Shown piece by piece: positions 1 through 9,046 of a stretch of DNA of 64,000 nucleotides. The notes beneath the pieces were generated by a model. It was given only the letters and a program-made list of their open reading frames with translations. It searched no databases and was not told the DNA's origin. Location: positions 7,068,854-7,132,853 of the forward strand of contig CP093830.1 of assembly GCA_033063855.1 (NCBI GenBank). Reading direction: 5' to 3'. Every line of letters begins with the position of its first letter. The stretch's first letter is position 1. The DNA comes from Smittia aterrima. Its lineage: Eukaryota > Arthropoda > Insecta > Diptera > Chironomidae. Both the position numbers and the translations under genes were made by a program.

Positions 1-3000
1 AAAAGAGGAAACGGCCTGACAGACAATTAAAGCTCATCTTGAGGAGAGAACTCAGTGATGCTCCAAATATCCACTTTCGTCCTCATTCAGTCCGCAACGC
101 GAGCAAAAAAAACTTTTCGAGTTCTGTACAACTTTGAATCGATTAGACGCCTTTTTTGCGTCAATTCCCAGAAGCGTCGAGCAAATGCCAACGAATGAGC
201 TTTCTATTATTGGACATTGACACATGCAATGATTATTTTTTCAATCTCTCGGCGGTTGAAGCAGTCGAGCGAGTCACTGGGTCATTGAACGGACATTTCC
301 GAGAGCGACTGCACTCACAGTTTGAAGGTTTCTCGATTGAATTAAACATCGCTCGACGACTGGAGATAATCGGAGCATCTCTTATGAAACTCGTTTTATT
401 CTTCATCAACATAGAAAGTGTCAATTATATAAGGTCATCGTCAAATTAGAAAGAGAAGAAAAGGACGACGAGGTGTCATTTTTCAATTTCGGATGATTAG
501 ATCCATCTGACACTCTGTCGCTAGGACAGTTCATTGGTTCGTTTTATCATCTAACAGACTTGAGATCAATCTCCTTTTGTGCTCTTGCAAATTTTTCCTA
601 CGGGAAAAAGCATTATTCACATGATTGAGCGTCGTTCGCTGATGATGGACAATCTGCATTGTCAGAATTTATTCATGAAGTTGCCACCGTTCTCTGAGTT
701 CTCCGTGTGTCTATCATCACACGCCAATATATCACAGGATTAATATAATTGCGGTGACCACTCGGAATAATTTGATTCCTGACAGCTACGCTCGCTGTGG
801 ACTACCGTTTGTCCGACATAGCAAACGATGTTGTTGAGATAAACACGAATTTCGGTCGAGACACTGGCTCGAAGCAAAATTTTGCGGCACAGAATTTATT
901 GATTCAATTGAACAATGATAGATGACGTGAGGAATCGAATTATTAAAAGGCATTTTGTTTGTTGTTTTCCGTATTTCAACTCGAGTGATTTTGGTGTCTC
1001 GTTCTTGTTTCATGAATCGATTGACGAAACAATAAATCGAAGTTATTTTAGGAACTGCTCCTCACTGCCTCGTGAGTTCATCTGATCACATTGTACATTC
1101 ATCGATAGTTTAAATCTGTCTGCAATTGAAACTCGCCAATCTCACTTGATGACGCAAACCTTCCGTTCGTTGCGAGACACGTGGGAGTGCTGATGATTAT
1201 TCCAATCATAAAAGTCGTAGAGCGAAATGAAAGAAAAATCCAATAATAAAAAATATATTCACTAGTGATTTCCGGTAATAAATGAGGCTTACAGAAATAG
1301 CGACAAACTCGAGAAAGGGAAATTGAGACGAGGAGAGGAAGAAGGAGATGAACACGTATCGAAGAAAATTTTCCTCTTCACATAAAATAACTTCTCAGAG
1401 TGAAAGAACCGGCAGCAAGCAAAAAAATATTCGTTTCATCTTCCTACGCTTCTATTTGGTTTTAATTAAGAAGGTTAATCCGCTTAAACAGCATTTATGA
1501 TAGTTTTTGCTTCTCTGTCTCTGCTTGATGAACTCCGAAAGCTTTCGATGGCAAAAACGAGGGTTTGATGATGTTCTTAGGGTTGGATATAAATTTGCTG
1601 GAAGATAGAAACCCAACTAGTCCTCTCCCCAGTGAAATGAATTCAATGTTCATGCAGCAACAGATATTATTATGATATTTTTTTTTGCTTCTGTGAACAG
1701 AGCGTTCGTAATTTCCTTTCTGGTACTGGTGGCTTAACACACCGTAATTCTCGGCTGTAGCTCACGATAAGAGAAAATATAACAATGCTAAAATTTTCAT
1801 TCACAGTCGGCTTCATGAGTAACTTCTTTCTCCTCGCTTCAAACTTTATTTCTCGTTGCGCTCGTTAGATTACAGTTGCTTAAGTCAACAGTGCAGAGAA
1901 GAGCTCGTTTAATAAACCCGACTCGTTTCCACCACCATCGGGGAAGAAGCTCTAGCAATGGAAGGCTTGAAACACACTTTATCAGCTTCGCTGCTTTAAT
2001 TTTTGTCTCGGTAGTTTCTTACTGAGACTGAGAGAGAGATGAAAGAAAAGTTTAAGGAAGATTGCGATTTCATAGAAAGTTTAAAATTCGAGCGAGAGAG
2101 AGATTGTAATTTGATAAATTTGAAAAGTCTTAATGGTAACGAAAATAAAAAGATTCTTCCACCCACGCAACATTTTAGCTTGTAATGAAAACTTATCAGA
2201 TGAAATTATGATTGTTTTGGAAGCCTCTTCTTGCTGGCATGGAGGAAAAAAGAGAGCAAAGACAACACAGGAGAAACTTTTTTCATTATCAAAATGTTTT
2301 TCATTCGCTGCTGAAATGTTCAGAAACAAGGTTGAAGCTCCAAAGCGAACATCAGCAGCCCCATTAAAAATTACCAGCATCGTATTGATGATGTTTTGTT
2401 TGAGTTTAATTTTGTTGGTTGGTGTGCCGGAAAATTGCTCGAAAACTTTTCCGCACACAGCCACTCGCTTTTAGTGATGAAAAATTTAGTTGAGCATCGT
2501 GGAAAAGTCAGTCGACGAATTGTTTTGGGGTTATCAATCCTGCGTCGTCGTGTCGAAAATTAATTTATTTATTCAAACATCCTGTTCATTATGAAACCAG
2601 AGAGTAGAAACAGCAATTGGCATAATAAATAAACGTGAAATAATTCGTTTTTGGCTTGGCGTTCGCTCTTTTCACTTCATTGACACGACGGCGGCGTCAA
2701 ATGAATTTTCTATTGAGTTGTGACAAAAGTTTGCTGTTTGTCACTTCCCTGTCGCTTTGACGATACTCGTGAGAGAGCGAGAGAAATGAAATTTGTGTCA
2801 TTTGATTAAAAACAAATAACGCGTGTGATAATGTTTTTTGATGAAATGAAATGTTTTGGCAAATCCAACAAATGATGCTGGTGATGTTTATTGTGATGCT
2901 TTCTCCCCAACGCCCTCAACAGCCGAACATTTCCCACGAAAATTGTGACTGGATCAATATTTATCGGATAAAATAATTTTTCACTCCTTTTGTCTCGTTT

Positions 3001-4517
3001 CTAACGATGTTAAAGCCAGTTCTGTCGAAATGTGTTTTCGTAGTCAGCTTTCAGCTTTGAAAATATGAATATTGGCCCCAAATGATAAATAACTTCCGCA
3101 TCCTCCCCAATCACGCACATCGCACATCGCCACAAGCTTTTGTTCCATTCAATTCCTTCCTCGCCCGCGAAAAAGAGCCAACCGATGCTAGAATTCATAT
3201 CTGCACTGCTTCTGCTCCGTTATGACACATAATAGCGCTCTCTCTTATCATGTATCGGAAAATATTTACCGACATGTGTTATCGTCTCATATTTTTTCAT
3301 ATGAAAGAAGCCAGTGGAAGAAGCAGTTAGGGGAAGAGTTCATGAATCATGTTAACGAAAGAAATCTCTCACTCATTGTGACTTCAATGACGTTGCTTTC
3401 ATATCAAACCCAGCAGCAGAAATTTATTTTTGATGCGAGCGTCAGATTCCAATGGAAATTTTGATGCGAGAATAACGAAGAAAAATTTCTTCAGCGCATC
3501 GTTGAAACCTCGAAAACATTTTCGGTTCTTACATATTGTTGTGAAAAGTTAAAGTTCATCAGTCTAGAAAGTTGTGTGCTAGATGTTTGTTCCTGACTGC
3601 TAATGATCATTAAAACGAAAAGTTCTTCACTCATCCGAGGGGAATGAGCGATTGGAAATCAACTTGATGACTTGTTAGAATCGTTAAAACACGTCGGAGT
3701 GAGGAAGAATGATGAACTATGATGGAATAAACGTCGATAACGATAAGAAACGAAAGTTGATTGAAGGCGCTTGAAGATGCGGAAATTCATAACAAAGTCA
3801 GGACGGCAAATGCACAACGAAAGCTCTCTTAGCCGTTTGCACTTTTGAAAATAATTGGACGAGAGATAAAGAATCTTGCTTTTGCATGCTCATGCAAACT
3901 TCATTTTTCCTCTTCCTGACAAACATAAATTTTCCGCTTGTTTGATTCTGCACACTTGCTCGCTTTTTCTTTTTCCCTCCTCTCGATGATGCTTGAATGA
4001 AAACTGATGAATCATTCGAGAAGGATTTTGAATAGCTCCCACACTTTTAGAAGAAGCTGAGTTTATTTTCGAAAAATTAAGGCTGCAGATGAAGTTAGAT
4101 TTAGTTTGTAGGCCAGAGGAGAGAGGGAAGTCCGTCAAACTTTCAGTGGTTGACGTTGAAACTTCTCGTTCATCATGTGAGTGAATAATGTTTGTGCTCA
4201 TTTGAGTTCACCACTGCGAAAAAGCAATTTATTTGACCGGAAATGAAATTAAAAGGCCAAAAATTCAATGGGAAATTATTTTGATCGGAAAAACGCAATC
4301 GATGTTTGTCCGATCGTTGAATTCTGCGCGAAAATTAGTGAAATAATTTAATCGAAGCGCGTGAACGAGGAAATTACATTCATTTCGCAATAAATCCCGC
4401 GCGAGAAGTTGTTTCACATGCAGAATATTTTTAGAAACGTCCACGATAATTTTAGACTTTCATGTCATTTAAGACAAACAATAAACTTGTAATTTATCTG
4501 CTAGTAAAGATTATAAT
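1..4517. other. Intergenic or intronic DNA without a confident gene
   Basis: AT-rich sequence with short ORFs on both strands, none with a recognisable domain and none forming a convincing spliced model. It lies downstream of the 3' end of the minus-strand gene that stops at 4560. The one ORF worth singling out (2133-2474) is listed separately. No RNA gene, transposon end or long repeat was seen; short GA/CT-rich runs occur, for example near 2030 and 2095. Confidence 0.6.
2133..2474 (+). CDS. Possible small membrane or secreted protein ORF (113 aa, unrecognised)
   Basis: This ATG-started ORF runs to TAG at 2472-2474. Residues 1-79 are basic and polar. Residues 80-98 form an uninterrupted hydrophobic stretch (ITSIVLMMFCLSLILLVGV), followed by PENC and a short polar tail. 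An in-frame ATG at 2316 would give a 52-residue product that starts with an N-terminal signal-anchor-like segment, so this could instead be the first coding exon of a secreted or membrane protein. I recognise no family. The opposite strand is also open over most of the same span, which weakens the case, and no poly(A) signal or clear splice donor fixes the 3' end. Probably chance, but the hydrophobic segment sits where a signal anchor would. Confidence 0.2.
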   Translation: MVTKIKRFFHPRNILACNENLSDEIMIVLEASSCWHGGKKRAKTTQEKLFSLSKCFSFAAEMFRNKVEAPKRTSAAPLKITSIVLMMFCLSLILLVGVPENCSKTFPHTATRF

Positions 4518-4536
4518 TTTATTGTTAAGATTTATT
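4518..4536 (-). terminator. Two poly(A) signals of the minus-strand gene
   Basis: On the minus strand AATAAA occurs at 4531-4536 and again at 4518-4523, beginning about 24 and 37 nt after the stop codon at 4560-4562. Their position supports the chosen reading frame of the last exon. Confidence 0.55.
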
Positions 4537-4559
4537 ATGATCACAACGTCGAGTTAATA

Positions 4560-5597
4560 CTAAACTCCACTGAAAGGTTTGATTTTCTTGACGGGTAGAG
4601 CACAGATAAGCTGATCCGGCCATCCCGAATCTTCGCATGCTCTGAACACGTGTCTCGGATCCAAATATTTAATTGTCCAATAAATTAGCGACTCGGCAAC
4701 CTGACGTGAATTCATAAATCGAATATGCAAACGATTTATTAAATTTTGCTGGTGTCGCTTCATAAAGAAAACTAGTCGTTCTAACGGCATGTGCTCCACG
4801 TGACTGTATGTTGGGAGAAGTAGCGGGAAGATATTTTCCGAACGGAACCAATTGCGCAATCCTCTTGTCGTTCTAACGGCATGTGAAGGGAAAACTTCGG
4901 TAAATTAAGCAAATCATTTGTGTAAAACTTCGAAAAAACTCGGGAAAACTTCGGAAAAAGTCGGGAAAACTTTGGAAAAAAACTCGGGAAAAGTCGGGAA
5001 ATGTTCGGGAAAACTCCAAGAGATTCAACTCGACGCTAGGTAAACTAGTAAAATAGAATTTTCATAATTTTCAGAGCAAACTGTCTTACCGCTAAACTCA
5101 TCAAGAACGATGATAAGTCGACTTCTTCTTGGTCCGATTACGACTCCGTTTCTTCGGCACATCTCCAGAACTTCATCGCGGATATATTGGAAAATATCGG
5201 TGGCAGTTGGTTCCTTTAGGATTCGTTTCGTCTGAATAATGTCGCCGTTGTTCAATCCTCTCAGCGTGTTCTCGAAATCTGGGAAAAGTCCTTGTCGCAG
5301 GCATAACAGCGGCTGAGTTGCAACTCCATTCAAGCAAATTGCTTGAATCACTGCAAGCCGATAAGGTGGTAAGGCAGTTCGACGGTTAGCGAGCTTGCGA
5401 AACACTATCCAATGGACATTAATAACTAAAATATTTTTATGAAATGTTATGATGTTTAAAGCGTGAATTAAAAACTTACAGAAAACTTTTGCTGGATTTT
5501 CCTTCAAAACACTCAGCAAATGTTCTCGTCTCAAATCTTCATTGATTTCTCGTGCACCAGCTCCAATGTCGCCAAAAATTAATGTTTGATCTTCCAT
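4560..5597 (-). CDS. Unrecognised three-exon protein-coding gene (about 244 aa)
   Basis: Proposed exons on the minus strand are 5597-5480, 5404-5090 and 4861-4560. Intron 1 (5479-5405, 75 bp) has a GTAAGT donor. Intron 2 (5089-4862, 228 bp) has a GTAAGA donor. Phases match: exon 1 ends in phase 1, exon 2 starts with TG, exon 2 ends in phase 1, and exon 3 starts with GA. The product begins MEDQTLIFGDIGAGAR. Its middle is basic (FRKLANRRTALPPYR) and the exon 2 end reads RSRLIIVLDEFSG. The C-terminal part is rich in R, H and hydrophobic residues and ends KKIKPFSGV. I recognise no domain, signal peptide or clear membrane span. The exon 3 acceptor is the weakest part, because its pyrimidine tract is poor and a second frame is open there to 4669. 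Two poly(A) signals follow the stop. The gene is head-to-head with the zinc-finger gene and probably shares a promoter region with it. It may be lineage-specific or fast-evolving. Confidence 0.55.
4775..4885. repeat. 19-bp exact direct repeat, 92 bp apart
   Basis: GTCGTTCTAACGGCATGTG occurs at 4775-4793 and again at 4867-4885. The first copy is inside exon 3 of the minus-strand gene, where it encodes HMPLER. The second lies in intron 2, just beside the proposed exon 3 acceptor. It looks like a partial local duplication at the intron-exon boundary. Confidence 0.85.
4929..5016. repeat. Degenerate short tandem repeat in intron 2
   Basis: The segment is made of imperfect units of the form CTCGGGAAAACTTCGGAAAAA with length changes in the A runs. 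The nearby stretch at 4886-4902 (AAGGGAAAACTTCGGTAAA) looks like another worn copy. On the coding (minus) strand it reads as pyrimidine-rich TTTTCCCGA/TTTTCCGAA units within intron 2, so it may serve as the polypyrimidine region of that intron. Confidence 0.8.
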
Positions 5598-5921
5598 TAT
5601 CTTTTATTGATATCTTTCTTTCAACATCTTAGAACACAAATCGCATTGAACAAAAATAAACTTTTTTGGCAGTTTGAGAGAATAATCTCTCAAATCTAAA
5701 TTCTTACTCTCTGAAAAACCTCAGGGCGAGGAAAGTTTGAATTGTTTTTGACTACACAACCCTGAAAAATTCCACGTTTCACAATAATTTTTCATTTAGT
5801 TGATAACTGAAGTATAAGTTTGCAATAGCTTTGCAGAAGTCACCAGGTAAGCACATTCTTAATCAAGATAACATGAAGTTTAAACAGTTCATTTATGATT
5901 TTACTATTTTTTCCTCACAGG
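5598..5921 (+). promoter_or_regulatory. Divergent promoter region with 5' UTR intron of the zinc-finger gene
   Basis: About 325 bp separate the two head-to-head start codons. On the plus strand a likely 5' UTR exon ends at 5846 (CACCAG|GTAAGC), and a 74-bp intron (5847-5920) ends in a pyrimidine-rich tract plus CACAG. The acceptor leaves one base before ATG at 5922. An earlier in-frame ATG at 5895 lies inside this intron and so is probably not the start. No clear TATA box was identified. Confidence 0.5.
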
Positions 5922-7307
5922 ATGATTTCTGACGCAAATTTTCCTGCAAAAGTCAATCTTGATGAGCTGCCAATGTATACCTGTTTAACAAACGTCGTAA
6001 ATACTTCGATTGAGACTTTCGAGTCATCAGTTTATTCATCAGAAACTTGTACGAATTTCGCGGGTTTAATTTATCCGACAAGTTTCGCAAATAGCGATGA
6101 TACAACAAATCGTAATCAAAATGAGTCTGAGATGCCTTTGATTTCTCTTTTCACCTCATCGGAAAGGACGCCAACTCTGACAAAGGCTTCTTCGAAATCA
6201 AAGAATACATCTTCATGTAATGATCTCATGGATACAGAGAAGAAACTCGATCATGTCCAAAGTAAGGTTAAAATTTCTATTGATAACATGATCCCGACTC
6301 TTGAAGACGCTCGAATTCTAAAAGCAACTTCGAGACACAAGACGATGTCATTATCAACACAACCTTCAACCGATGACTCATCTAGTCAAGAGAAAGATAC
6401 TTCAGTTCTTCTCAGTGCAACAAGATATGCTCAGCTTCTTGAACAAGAAAAGGAACTCGCAAAAATCAAACAACAAACTTTCCTTGCACCAAAGCCGTTC
6501 AATGAAAACGAAAATACTTTCGATTATTCGTTTGAAAGTGATTCCGAAAATTTTTCGTTTTTTCTCGACAACCACTCGTCGTCGACACCAAAAAAAAACA
6601 AAACTGATTTCAAAGTTCCTTGTCCGATTTATCCAGCTAAACCGCGTAATCCAATCCTCGTCGCTAGAGAAGCAAAATTTTCAACAAAACCGATGATTGA
6701 TCTGCGCCAACATCTCTCGATCGACAAGGAAGACTCACTGTTGTCAGAAGTTTATGACTCTCCAAAGGTTCAATGTGATTTTTGCGGCCGGATATTTTCG
6801 ATTAAAAAACAATTAATTCAGCACATGAAGATACATTCATCAAAACGAGCGTCAGTGGCTTGTGATATCTTAACCTACACGTGCCTCCATTGCAATTATC
6901 AAACCAAAACATCTTCGAATTTAAATCGGCACATGAAGTTTCATTTGGCACGAGGATATCCATACTGTGATATCTTGTATTGCCGTCAAAAGTTTTCCAG
7001 TCTCGAAGAATATGAAGAACACAAGAAAATCCACATCGGAACAAAAATCTACAAATGCATTTATTGCAATTATCAATGCAATAATGCGCGGAGATCGAAT
7101 ACGCACATGAAGGCTCATTTGGCACGAGGATATCCATACTGTGATATCTTGTATTGCCGTCAAAAGTTTTCCAGTCTCGAAGAATATGAAGAACACAAGA
7201 AAATCCACATCGGAACAAAGATCTACAAGTGCCTCCATTGCAATTTTCAGACCAAAGTGGTGTGGAGTTTTGGAAGACATATGAAACGTCGACATCCCAT
7301 CACTTAG
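5922..7307 (+). CDS. C2H2 zinc-finger protein, probably DNA-binding (461 aa)
   Basis: This is a single coding exon. The start at 5922 (MISDANFP) is preferred because the upstream in-frame ATG at 5895 falls in a probable 5' UTR intron. Residues 1-280 are polar, rich in Ser, Thr, Asn, Lys and Glu, and look disordered. Six C2H2 fingers occupy the C-terminal 180 residues, with zinc ligands C285/C288/H301/H305, C321/C324/H337/H341, C349/C354/H367/H371, C379/C382/H395/H399, C407/C412/H425/H429 and C437/C440/H453/H458. Fingers 3 and 5 use C-X4-C and are identical, because a 58-residue module is duplicated. Linkers (LARGYPY, IGTKIYK) depart from the canonical TGEKP. Fingers 2, 4 and 6 (CxxCNYQ or CxxCNFQ) resemble the hunchback/REST style of finger. 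Nuclear sequence-specific DNA binding is inferred from the fingers; no one-to-one family is recognised. The poly(A) candidate is weak. Confidence 0.85.
   Translation: MISDANFPAKVNLDELPMYTCLTNVVNTSIETFESSVYSSETCTNFAGLIYPTSFANSDDTTNRNQNESEMPLISLFTSSERTPTLTKASSKSKNTSSCNDLMDTEKKLDHVQSKVKISIDNMIPTLEDARILKATSRHKTMSLSTQPSTDDSSSQEKDTSVLLSATRYAQLLEQEKELAKIKQQTFLAPKPFNENENTFDYSFESDSENFSFFLDNHSSSTPKKNKTDFKVPCPIYPAKPRNPILVAREAKFSTKPMIDLRQHLSIDKEDSLLSEVYDSPKVQCDFCGRIFSIKKQLIQHMKIHSSKRASVACDILTYTCLHCNYQTKTSSNLNRHMKFHLARGYPYCDILYCRQKFSSLEEYEEHKKIHIGTKIYKCIYCNYQCNNARRSNTHMKAHLARGYPYCDILYCRQKFSSLEEYEEHKKIHIGTKIYKCLHCNFQTKVVWSFGRHMKRRHPIT
6941..7219 (+). repeat. 174-bp-period tandem duplication within the zinc-finger gene
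   Basis: Bases 6941-7045 and 7115-7219 are identical over 105 bp, silent sites included. They encode the end of one finger, the linker LARGYPY, a whole C-X4-C finger and the IGTK linker. The flanking parts of the 58-codon period are similar but diverged (fingers 2, 4 and 6). Identity at synonymous sites points to a very recent duplication, gene conversion, or an assembly artefact. Confidence 0.95.
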
Positions 7308-7418
7308 TTCAACAAATCAAACTTTAATTTGACGTGAAAACGTTCGTCACGACCAAAGTTTCTCAAATTTCTATCCGAACCAACTAACTTGTGTGTCTTC
7401 GAACGTTCAAAGCTTATT

Positions 7419-7424
7419 ATTAAA
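7419..7424 (+). terminator. Possible variant poly(A) signal of the zinc-finger gene
   Basis: ATTAAA lies about 110 bp after the stop at 7307. No AATAAA is nearer on this strand, so this is only a candidate. Confidence 0.3.
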
Positions 7425-9004
7425 GATCTACTTTTAGAATTAATTGAGGCTTTACATTGTTTGCTTGTTTTATTTCCTTTGAAAAGAGTTGACGATGCTT
7501 CGCTTCTCACGAATTAATATTTAAGAATTAGTCAAAATCGTTGGGATAGAATCAGTAAAAAGTTCACTCAAAATGAGGCTATAGAGCCACGGATATCACG
7601 AGAAGTTGTTCGCGCTATAGAGAAGAACCGCAAAGGTACCTCGATAATGAGTTCGTCTTGTTTTGTTGGTTTCTCTCAGCCTTCGAGTTTTTAGCAAATT
7701 GAAGCTTTTCTTTGCTCTTCTTGTTCAGCAAAAAAAAATGTAATTTAAACTTTTCACTCCGTGATTTGGTTCGAGGGGAAAAAAAACCTAAACAAATAAT
7801 GGAAAGAAGTAAACTCAATTTCTCTCAAGTGAATTATGTTCTGCTTACTGAAAACTAGCAAACATTTGATTGGAAAATAATCGCAGGTAATTTGGAGCTC
7901 CCGGGGAAAGAAAAAGGGAATTTTTTAGATCTCACCAACGGATTATTCTGTTTAACAACAATAAGTCTCGAGAAATCGCTTCGGGCTCATCAATTGCCGC
8001 TTGATGAATTATCATCCAACACTCTACCGTTAATTGCGAAGCGAGCTTCGATGCGAAAGAGCGGTGATAAACACCATCGTGTTTTCTCCAAAAACAAATG
8101 TTCAATGGGCTTTTTTTTAGGCGAAGTGAAGATGATGAGTTTACCATCGGATCATCCGAGGAAATTGTTTTTGAAATGAATGATTGGCCAGCGGGAAAGT
8201 GAGATTAACATGTTCTCTTGTGTTTCTAATTCCAAATGCTTCAAAGAGTCAGAAGCTTACAACTTCAGTTCGATGACCTTTCATCTTCAAGACCTGATTA
8301 AAAAAAAAGTTTGCGAAGCTCTGCGTCACATCTAACGCGCACCACAAATGGAAATGAAACTCAATTTGCTACTTTTAGGGCGAAAACAAAAACGTTTATT
8401 TGTTTAATCGGTAATGTAATTAATTTAACGTGAGTTCTGCACACGAACACATGAAATATCAAAAAAAAATCCCTTAAAATTATTGCCGTACATTTAATCC
8501 TTAATTAAGACACAAATTACATTTCGCTTGGTATTATCTATTAAGTAATTAAAAACATCACAGTTGTTATAGTACGAACTCATTGGATCCTGAAAAACTT
8601 TCCCTGTCGATTGAACTTCCTAGCCGTTCAATGTGAGGCGAGTTTGGGGGTTTATTTCTGTCGTTATCTATTTTTGTTTAGTGCTTACAATATCAACCTA
8701 ACCTAGGCTTTTGCTTTCGAAAACCCGACCGTTCTATAATTAGAGTTTGAAGCAACAAACCTTCATGAATATTTTCGAGAATTTTTTTTGTAATTAATCA
8801 ATAAACTTGTGTACACCTGCTATCGCTTTTCTTATGTCGAGAAGCATAATTTTTTGGGTTGGACGCTTATCATTCTTGATCATTACTTGAAGGTTCGTGA
8901 TTAAAAATTTATAGAGAAGTTAGTGAACTTCGAGAGCATATTCATTGAGGACGACATTGGCTTATCGCTCTGAGAGTTTTAATGGATCTATCAAGTTTTT
9001 GGGG
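7425..9004. other. Intergenic, nothing supported
   Basis: This lies between the 3' end of the zinc-finger gene and the 3' end of the minus-strand sulfotransferase gene, which converge here. It is AT-rich with poly(A)/poly(T) runs near 7730, 7770 and 8460. Short ORFs, such as one at 7892-8179, lack any protein-like features. Confidence 0.6.
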
Positions 9005-9010
9005 TTTATT
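9005..9010 (-). terminator. Poly(A) signal of the sulfotransferase gene
   Basis: AATAAA on the minus strand, about 36 nt after the TGA stop codon at 9047-9049. Confidence 0.5.
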
Positions 9011-9046
9011 CGAGACGTGACGTTGTCGAATAGCTTTCATCGCTCG

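Noticed and set aside
4669..4851. Second open frame in exon 3 of the unknown minus-strand gene
   Set aside because: The alternative frame stops early (4669) and does not fit the exon phase, whereas the chosen frame runs to a stop followed by two poly(A) signals.
6802..7295. Two minus-strand ORFs with internal repeats opposite the zinc fingers
   Set aside because: They are antisense shadows; their internal repeats simply mirror the 174-bp duplication of the real plus-strand gene.
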